Source of the DNA: Zantedeschia hybrid cultivar
Taxonomy: Eukaryota; Streptophyta; Magnoliopsida; Alismatales; Araceae
Assembly (NCBI GenBank): GCA_030544215.1
Contig: JARZZO010000003.1
Span: forward strand, 25,491,879-25,555,878
Length of the DNA: 64,000 nucleotides
Reading direction: 5' to 3'
The notes under the pieces are model-generated. The model saw only the letters and a program-made list of their open reading frames with translations. It was not told the origin of the DNA and did not search any database. Shown here in pieces: positions 55,915 to 64,000 of this stretch. A program made the translations under genes and the position numbers. How positions within the stretch are numbered: the stretch's first letter is position 1; each line of letters begins with the position of its first letter.

Positions 55915-56340
55915 TTAGATTATTTCCCTTATCTCTCCTTTTAGATATAAAACAAATAATTCATAGACAGATATGTGTAGAGAGAGGCGATGAAGGTGTA
56001 ATATACCTTCATACAAGATCAACTCCAGTAGCATCAACGGGATCCCATTCATTGTCATAACAATTTTAGAATTTATTGCCATTTTAGATTTGTTTTTTTT
56101 TTCTAGTCGAGGGCAGCCATCAATGGGATCCCATTCACTGTCATAACAATTAAACAGATAAAGATCGCCCTCACAATGACACCAGGTATCTAGAGTACAC
56201 AATGTCTTAGTGTCAAAAGATAAAAATGCCCAGCATATGAGGTTATTAGTATGAGGTGTAATGTTTGAACTTTTTTTTTTTTTTGCAAAAATATATCTAA
56301 GAAACAACTTTGACTTGGATAACCTTTTAGACAACCACAA
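55915..56340 (-). other. ORF with an exon-like core and a direct repeat, origin unknown
   Basis: The middle of this minus frame (LDTWCHCEGDLYLFNCYDSE, then WDPIDGCPRLEK) has balanced, protein-like composition, whereas the ends run over A/T-rich tracts. A 30-base block with GGGATCCCATTCA, CTGTCATAACAATT type sequence occurs twice 88 bases apart (56036 and 56124). I do not recognise the family. It lies between the RNase H-like fragment and the Myb/SANT relic and may be part of a captured gene. Confidence 0.25.
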
Positions 56341-56627
56341 AAATCAAATGAGTGCCATTGAGAGAGAAGCAAGAAGAAAGAGATGGAAGAAATAGAAAAA
56401 AGAAACCTAATTTTTAAAAGAAGCAAGAAAAATAAAAAAAAACTTAAATGACTAAATTTAGGAATTAACCTGGCTAACTTACAATAAGAATCCATCATGC
56501 CCTTAATTCAAGCATCCATTTGAGTTTTATGCCAAATAGATAATGAATTTCATACCAAGATATTCGGTGCATAATATTCGATGTCATGGTTAATTACAAC
56601 TAGCAAATGAAACAAATCAAAACTATT

Positions 56628-57153
56628 TTAATTGTCTTTGACACTACAATCAGATTTGGAAGTCCTCTTCATCTTCTCTAAGATAGATCTAATCCAAACA
56701 AGTCGACATTCATGGTTAAACTTCAAAAAGATAGTAGAGGTAGTTGGATTGCTCTTAAGACGAACTGCGGCAGCCACCCTCTCATCAGTTGTCAACTCTT
56801 CCATTGCCATGATTAGATCCATGCATTGGGCAATCAATGTGTGGCTAGATGGAGGGGGGCTAGTCTCTCTCAAGTCCTCGGCAACCTCTCTAAGTGTAGA
56901 AGACATATTGCAATCCTCATCACTGACTCGAGAGTGCTAGCGTTTACCCTTGGAAGCGGTTGATTTTCCTGAGGATAGACGTTATGAACCACTCTTGACC
57001 TCAACATCTGGACTTAAGGCAAATTCTTCATCTTGTGGGGATGAAGCAGGAGTGGTGTGTGAGCCAGAAGGCACTGAAACTGAAGTTGTAGGAGGCAATG
57101 TCCCATATCGACCCTTTCCTTCTGCCCTTGTACCTACCCATGAACAAGTATAG
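56628..57153 (-). pseudogene. Harbinger ORF1-like Myb/SANT protein relic, C-terminal half
   Basis: Minus strand from 57153: PPTTSVSVPSGSHTTPASSP, then DEEFALSPDVE, a stop near 56990, SGKSTASKGKR, a stop, then MSSTLREVAEDL. The open 92-residue frame ends with ELTTDERVAAAVRLKSNPTT and FLKFNHECRLVWIRSILEK. The Ser/Pro-rich middle and the Leu-rich tail match the C-terminal half of plant Myb/SANT-like proteins encoded next to PIF/Harbinger transposases, which help the transposase bind DNA and enter the nucleus. The Myb fold itself is missing. Its strand and position upstream of the transposase relic fit a Harbinger element. Confidence 0.55.
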
Positions 57154-57164
57154 ATCTCATACTT

Positions 57165-58693
57165 ATGTCAAATTCATGGAATTCTAAAGAACGACTAAGC
57201 AAAGTGAGTAAAGGACTCACTAAGTTCAAAGAAATATAACAGAGTATGAATTTTAGATTTATGTGCCAATCAAATTACATCAAACATATCATAATGGATA
57301 TACACTCAAACTACAATATAAGGAGCCCTACACGTATACCAAAGTATCTAGATAATGATGCAGATGTTTAAGTCTTTACGTAGAACTGGAGAGTCTACGT
57401 CCTACCTAATTCCAAATTGTCATGACATTACGTATTGCCATCCCATGATTTTACCGCTTAGAAATCAGGATTTCATCCATTATCCTCAAGTTCAAATGTC
57501 TGATCTAATATAGATGCTTACACCCGAATCGCGCCCTACAACCTTCTTATGATGGCAATGTTTAATAGTCATATATAAATGGCACAATCAGATAATAGTG
57601 ATAATAAAATGAGCATAGATATGGAATTGGAATTAATGAAGTACTAAATACATATACAAGTCAAAATATACACTTTTATATTGAAAATAGGCACCTAAAG
57701 AGTCAAATAGGTTAGATAGGTAGATAATCAGATCAAAATTAATTCTAACAAGTTACTGGGCTGAAACGAATGCTACAAATATTTTTCAGAATTTTTAGAT
57801 CAATATTCATATTTTTCATACTGTAAACCTTTTTTTTCAGAATAAAAAATTCAATAAATAGGTTGAATAAGAAAAAGCAAATTTGAACATTAATCAAACT
57901 TGATGAACATGATGAATTGCACATATATGAAGTGTAAGCAAAGTTTCATGTAAACTAGAGTTCATGTGAGTGAGATAGAAGTCCATGTAGGAATCTAAGA
58001 ACTTTAGTCAATTCAAGCAATCTAATCAAATAAAGTTCATAGAGACATATGTGTGGATAAAATTTTAGGTCATTTGGACTTAAAATCACAGAATTATGGC
58101 CGATCAAAGATAGCTCAGATTTCTGAACTGCCATCAGTCTAGACAATATAAATCACGTCCAAGCAGATAGACGTCTTTCACAAAATACATCTAGGGTGGT
58201 GGAAGTGAATTGCACAATCAATTAATAGATTGATCTAATGGGTTGAAACACATCTAGTCGAGTAGATGCATTTTGAAACGCGTTAAGCTGACATGACGCG
58301 TTTTAGTTCTAATTTCCAAAACTGAAATATTTCACGAATTTAGCCAATAATTCAAGGATTTAATAGAGAATTAATATCATAGATTTAAAGATCATGCTTC
58401 CATAAATCTCTTTTGACCACTTTTGAAAATTAAAACGTATTTTTCATATAATACAAAATATCACTTGATGGATTATCATATCTTTGATGAACACCGAATC
58501 CCATCCTCCTGTGGCCCTCTTACAAACTCCTCATGAATTCCCTCTTGTTCTAAGCCTTCATCCACATTCCTAAAGCTTCTTAGAATCAACACCAAGCATT
58601 AGATTCAATTTCCATAGAGAATAGCTCAATTCACTCTTTTCTCTCAAGAGGAACACAAAGCAGTTACCCCTCAAGTTGATGTGATGTTCTAAG
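57165..58693 (-). repeat. Tekay-related LTR, diverged, copy 1
   Basis: Its reverse complement matches the Tekay LTR in order: TAAGCATCTATATT, GGCAATACGTAATG for GGCGATACGTAACG, and TTGATTGGCACATAAAT. It matches 62395-63994 much better, defining a subfamily. It is cut at 58693 by the family X LTR (flank CTAAG). No internal retrotransposon sequence adjoins it. Confidence 0.65.
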
Positions 58694-59869
58694 TGTAATG
58701 ACCTGCTGCCACCCTATAATCGGAGATGCGATTACTAAATGGGTACCAAATCATTAAAATTAGGAGCCAAATCAAGATCTTAAATAAGTCTAGAAAATAA
58801 ATAATAAACTAAGATAAACATTCCACACAGTATCGAACTGTAAAGAAAGTATAAGAATTAAAATTTATTATAGTCCGATTCGATTCAACAAATAATTACA
58901 TAGTCTATAACTGAAATGAAATAATTTTACGTACATGCCTGAAATAAAAGTACAACTACATTGGAGCATATCACAAAACAGTGGCTGTTGGCGTGCAAGT
59001 CGAGACGGAACCTATAGCTGCTATGCCTACCCCGAACCCTCACTTGAAACCGCAGGGATTGAGTCACACTAGAATGGACTCAATAAGGATCCCTTGATCT
59101 CCACCTCCCATACACGCACACACAATCACAACACAACAAGGATATATAGGCAAGATATGTGCAAGTAAAGAGATAAATAAATCACGCGTCCACTATAAGA
59201 AACTCACAAGAAACTGCCAAGTCAACCAAGAAAACACTGACCCGCTGCGATAGGATAACAACCTCTCAGATAGCACATTGGCTACTTCGGCCTGTCTAGC
59301 TCTAGGTGGTTCTACCTCCTCCGAGCCATGAGTGATACTCCGAAGTATACCACTCCCACACCAGTACTAGCTATTATCTCGGGATACACCATGTGACCCT
59401 CGCCTCCTAGGCTCTACCTTGTCACTCCCACATTGACACTGCGTCACTCCCACACCGACACAGGGTGTCAAGCGCTAACAATTGTCACTCTAGGTCCACG
59501 ATTACATAAACACAACATAATGCGATTTCGAGCACATGGAAATCCTCACCCCAGTGTATGATTTCAAATATGCATATGACAATATTGTCTAACAATATAT
59601 AAGAATCTAATTGTCATAATGTATAATAATCACACATGCTAAATGTAGGAAATATGGAGCTCTAGCTTGAATCACGTCGACTCAGGTTGACGTCATTCAA
59701 AGCCTTATAACTGATTTTCCTCACTCACAGACCTCGGGACCTAAGGATACTGGCCTGAATCGCGTCGATCATAGTCAATGTCATTCAGCACCCTATCCCA
59801 CTCTCTAGCCTCGGGGCCCAGGTGCATGGGCCGCAAATCGCGTTGACTCAGACTGACGTGGTTCGCAAA
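58694..59869 (+). repeat. Family X LTR, truncated copy 3
   Basis: Begins TGTAATGACC and matches 39388 onward for about 1.2 kb, including the CACTCCCACAC blocks and GTTGACGTCATTC (TGACGTCA at 59688-59695). It stops at about 59869 with no CA end or second target duplication; the 59870-60005 repeat follows. The last 800 bases of the LTR are lost. Confidence 0.78.
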
Positions 59870-60005
59870 TTAAAAAAGTGCCTCCTCCTCAAATATATAT
59901 AGTAATGGCCACATTCTATGCATGGACTCTTGTTAGACATCATTTTTTGGTAAGCAATACATTTAATGAAAATTATCTGATTAGATGATTAGGCTTTGGT
60001 GTAAT
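59870..60005. repeat. Interspersed repeat copy, paired with 515-660
   Basis: Direct match to 515-660, starting at the exact truncation point of the family X LTR. Confidence 0.7.
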
Positions 60006-60718
60006 GAACCTTGAAAAGACAGAGGACTAATAGTCGCACCAAGGGCAAGACATGAGTATTAGGTATATATGAGAGATTGAACACCATCTTGTTTTCTGGT
60101 GGGCAGCACGTCAGCTCAAGTTTCTTCACTATCTAAGTTTTATAGAGTGTTTTCCAAAGTAAGTGCAGCTGCAAGGAAGTAATAACGACTGGAATAGATA
60201 GAAAGGAATTAGTAAAGACTTACAAATTGTACCTTGGAAAACCAATATTGGTCAACTATGTCTCCCATTTTATTTTAAAAAGAAATATCAAAAAGGACAC
60301 AAGAACTTTTAAAATATCTCATAGGGACAAAATATCTAAAATGGCATGCTTTTTAAAGTTCATATCCAAATGGGGAAAGAATCATATTTTTTATAGTTCC
60401 CAAAACATCCTCAATTGTTTTACAAATAAATTGTCTTATTTAGATCTATTTAACATTGACTTTCATATCTTTGATCGAAAAATTATCTAAATGAGACACT
60501 TATTATTCTTTAATTACCAAAAAAAAGTCATCATATTAGAAACCATCAGGGAAAGGCATTACCCAAAAATTTAAAATTTAGAAGAGGCTCTAAATTTTTA
60601 TAATTATAAGATGGACAATTACATAAAAATAATACTCACCACATTATTTTTGAATTTTGTTCCATTCATAAAATAAGCATGACCATACTAATAATTATTC
60701 ATAAATTAATTTTTAGTC
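60006..60718. other. Non-coding AT-rich stretch
   Basis: Nothing recognised. The small plus-strand frame 60227-60490 is lysine- and isoleucine-rich, as expected of AT-rich DNA, and has no family features. Confidence 0.5.
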
Positions 60719-62115
60719 CACTACGTAAGAAAACCTTAACGTATGCACGTAAAATTGTTGCAAGTTATTTGTACTGGCAGAACTTCTTACGGTCGGTCAT
60801 CATTGGCGTAGCATCTGTTCCTAGAAGTTTCCTTATGGCTGCATACCCATAAGTAGTAACTAATCTACACCATCGAACTATATTGTAACTAAAAATATAC
60901 TTATAATTAAGAAAACCTTTCATAAGTATATTTACTCAAAACCATAAGGAATACTAACATTATGGCATCGTACAGTCATACTTCGGGGCCGTAAGTAAAC
61001 TATTACTGCAAGTTACCACACACTTCTATAAATTAATTACGAAAACACCCGTAAGTGTATTGATCCAAAATAGTAAGAAATACGAACGTTATAGCTTCGT
61101 ACACTCACATTTTGATGCCCTAACTAAACTGTTACTAGAATTTTACATATAATTCTTAAATCGTAAGATAATGCTATAATTAACATTATAAAAAATTATT
61201 CATAATTCTTAAATCGTAAGACAATGACCTATATTTAAAAAAAAAATCGTACGTAGATTGAATCATATTTATAACTATTAACATGTAACAAGTTATAACT
61301 TTGGCATAATAATTTGTTTGGAAAAAAAAAAACTATAACCTATAAATACTACTCTTAAACTTCATATCTATAAGTATCAATACCTAGAATGGACATAGAC
61401 AATACGTCCAACTACAATAATTTTTTCATTTTAATAAATCGTACACGACAAAAATTGACCAACAATTTACATTTCATTCACATAAATTGTTCAACTAGAA
61501 TGTCAACAAAACTCAATGTACCACTTTGAAATATCCAACATCCAAAAGATATGTGTATTCCAAACATCCAAATATGTTGCAACTAACAAAATAAAATCGT
61601 TTAGTGAAATCCAACCATGCACTCAGTAAACCACAAAATTGGTAATAGAAAGTATCCCAATATTAGGAACTCCAAACATGTTGCAACTAATATAATTAAT
61701 TAAAATGATTAAGAAAATATAGCCAATGCATCTACTAACCACAAATATCGGAATAAAAAGTATCACATCATTAGGAGCTATGCCAGATCAAGCTAAACCT
61801 ATAAAAAATGATGAAACAAATATATCTGAATATTATTATCAATACATAATAGAGTAATTTAATTTAAATGAAATGATGAAACATGAACTTACATAGTCTT
61901 TAAACCAAACTATGTGGCTGCCAATAGCATCTCTCATTGTCTTTCTTTCTGCATCTTTTACAAACAATGATGCATTAGGTTCAATTGACAAAAAGACTGA
62001 GATTTCAAAGAGGAGATCTCCTAAAACATTTTTCATGACCACTTTATCCTTATCTTCACTTGTTACTATAGCCCTTCCAAGTTTTTGTCCTCCCATATTT
62101 AATAATATGATCATT
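60719..62115 (-). mobile_element. CACTA (En/Spm) transposon end with subterminal repeats and C-terminal ORF
   Basis: CACTACGTAAGAAAACC at 60719 is the classic start of a CACTA terminal inverted repeat. Inward from it, CGTAAG or CTTACG recurs (60724, 60786, 60989, 61049, 61156, 61217 areas), as expected for subterminal transposase-binding motifs. A Transposase_24-type C-terminus lies on the minus strand at 61839-62114, pointing toward this end. The other terminus is not found in the window and the right side is cut by sequence leading to an LTR at 62395. Confidence 0.65.
61839..62114 (-). pseudogene. CACTA Transposase_24-type protein, C-terminal exon
   Basis: The minus frame encodes GQKLGRAIVTSEDKDKVV, LGDLLFEISVFLSIEP and ERKTMRDAIGSHIVWFKDYV, then runs into intron-like or 3' sequence. 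The pattern (G-x-x-L/V-A-x-A-x-V ... M-x-D-A-x-G-x-x-I-x-W) is the usual C-terminal module of plant CACTA proteins, following the coiled-coil seen at 18690-18907. It belongs with the terminus at 60719. The frame is open but isolated, so it is a fragment or one exon. Confidence 0.62.
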
Positions 62116-62394
62116 TTTCTTGCATTTGAATAATAAAAAAATAAGAAGATAGAAATAAATAAATATTTGTCATTCCTTTAAAAAGAAATAAATTAACAAA
62201 TGTTTATCACTCTGTCACAATATGCACATCTAATAGAAAATGAGTGTACCTAGGAATGATTGGATTGCAATATAATTATTCATTCTGATTTCGCACATGT
62301 TAATAAATGTGGCTGGATTTTGCTAGATTTTTGTCCTTATAAAGGATTGAAGAAAAGAATAAGCATAAAAGTAGTAATGAAAATAAGATAGAAA
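62116..62394. other. AT-rich spacer between CACTA fragment and LTR
   Basis: No feature recognised. It may be CACTA intron sequence. Confidence 0.4.
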
Positions 62395-63994
62395 CCTACT
62401 CAAATTTCATTTAGAATAACTAAGCAAAGTAAGCAAATGATTCAAATGAATATGCTAAGTTCAAATAAATATAATAGAGTATGAATTTTAGAGTTATGTA
62501 CCGATCAAATTACATCAAACATATCATAACAGACATACACCTAAGTTGCAACATAAGGAGCTCTATACGTATACCAAAATATCTAGACAATGATGCAGAA
62601 ATCTTGGTTATTGTGCAGAATCGGATAGCCCAAAATCTTACCCAATTCCAAATCACTATGGCATTACGCATTGCCGTCCCATAGTTTTACCAACTAGAAA
62701 TCAAGATTCCATATGTTGCCATCAGGTTCAAGTGCTCCATCTAATATGGATGCTTACAATGGAATCGGACCTTATAATCTCCTTAAGATAGTAATGTCCA
62801 AATTGAGTCATACATATATTGCATAATCAAATAACAGTAATCATAAAATGAGTATATATATGGAATTAGAATTAAAAAAGTGCTAAATACATATACAAGT
62901 CAAAATACATACTTTTATATTAAAAATAGCCACTTAAAAAGTCAAATAGATTATATATATGGATAATCATAAAAAAAATTAATGTAAATAGGTAGCAGGA
63001 GTGAAAATATTGCTACATTTTTTTTTCAGAATTTTTAGATCAATATTCATATTTTTTAGGCATTAAACCTATTTTTTAGAGATATAAATTCAATAAATAA
63101 GTCGAGTAATAGCAAACAGATTTAAAAATTAATCAAACTTGGTGACCATGATGAATTGGTCATATATGAAATGTACACAAAGTTTCATGCAAATTGGAGT
63201 TTATATGAGTGAGGTAGTCCATGTGGGAATTCAAGAGCTTAAGTCAATTTCGACCAATTGAATAAATAGCATATAATGAGGAATAACTTTTTAAAAACTT
63301 TCAATTTTTGCATGCAAGTAGAGTTCATATAGATAGACGTATGGGCAAAATTTCAAATCATTTAAACATAAAATCACAAGGCTATAACTAATGAAAGATA
63401 ACTTAGATTTTCGAACTACCATCAGTATAGGCATTATAAGTCCAAGCAGATGGACGTCTTTCACAAAACACATCCGAAGTGATGGACGTGAATTAGACAA
63501 TCGATTAACAGATTGGTTTAATGGGTTGAAACATGTCTAGTCCGACATATGCATTTGAAATGCATCCAGCTAACTAGACTTGTTTCAGTTCTAATTTCTA
63601 GAATTAAAATATTTCATGAATTTAGCCAAGAATTCAAGGATTTAATGGAGAATAAAAATAATAGACTTAAAGATGATGCTCACATAAATCGTTTTTGACC
63701 ACTTTTGAAAATGAAAACATGTTTTTCATATCATACGAAATACCACTTGATAGTTTATCATCACCAACCTCTTTGATGAACGCCGAATCCAATCTCCCTA
63801 TGGCCTTCTTGCTAAGTCCTCATGAATTTCCTCTTGTTCCAAGCCTTCATCCATGTTCCTCTGGCTTCCCTAAATTGACACCAAGTGTTAGATTCAAACA
63901 CGATAGAGAATAGCCCTCAATTCACTATTTTCTCTCAAGAAGAACACAAAGCACTTACCCTTCAAGTTGATGCGCATCTCTAAGAGTCCTAACA
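62395..63994 (-). repeat. Tekay-related LTR, diverged, copy 2
   Basis: Pairs with 57165-58693 along its length and, more weakly, with the Tekay LTR. The plus-strand right edge CCTAACA at 63994 would be TGTTAGG on its own strand, comparable with TGTTATG of Tekay. The left edge fades at about the same point as in copy 1, so the end of the LTR is missing in both. Confidence 0.65.
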
Positions 63995-64000
63995 TGAAAT

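Overview
This is nuclear DNA of a flowering plant, and almost all of it is transposable elements, many nested inside one another. I found no host gene I would defend and no bacterial, organellar, rRNA, tRNA or CRISPR feature. The plant assignment rests on a Tat-lineage Ty3/gypsy element with an antisense extra ORF, a Tekay/Del-type chromovirus with an initiator-Met primer-binding site, a Ty1/copia composite, and CACTA and PIF/Harbinger fragments with plant-type coding regions. The species cannot be read from the window.

Layout. 1-2988 is AT-rich and non-coding. 2989-5890 holds a minus-strand exon-like ORF of unknown origin, a CACTA Transposase_24-type pseudogene and a PIF/Harbinger transposase pseudogene. 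6049-17570 is a Tat retrotransposon on the minus strand with a CACAG target duplication. Its order on its own strand is 5' LTR (truncated), gag, pol, a 76-bp tandem array, then an oppositely oriented three-exon extra ORF with its own TATA box, then the 3' LTR. 18361-19626 is a second copy of the CACTA pseudogene. 19628-55449 is a minus-strand copia composite of the form LTR-internal-LTR-internal-LTR. A Tekay-like element (23233-42467, plus strand) is inserted in it. The 3' LTR of that element carries two further insertions: a 4,775-bp non-coding TG..CA element (32462-37236) and a 1,970-bp solo LTR with perfect CCCTG duplications (39388-41357). A second copy of that solo LTR (45815-47879) sits in the middle copia LTR. 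From 55450 the Harbinger sequence resumes, followed by a Myb/SANT-like Harbinger ORF1 relic (56628-57153). 57165-63994 holds two minus-strand Tekay-related LTR copies, a truncated third copy of the solo-LTR family and a CACTA end with subterminal repeats.

How it fits together. Every autonomous coding region is broken by in-frame stops (mostly TAG where Gln is expected), frameshifts, catalytic-residue losses or large deletions, so nothing here looks able to move by itself. The order of events can be read: CACTA/Harbinger units were present and duplicated; copia elements inserted into one duplicate and recombined; Tekay inserted into copia; the non-coding LTR element and the solo-LTR family inserted into Tekay and copia; the Tat element inserted separately into the other duplicate.

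The signals not explained by ordinary annotation are the spliced antisense ORF of the Tat element, and three unrelated families of repeated short perfect hairpins: in the copia leader, in the 4.8-kb non-coding element and in the solo-LTR family. In two of these the two arms differ between copies in a compensating way.
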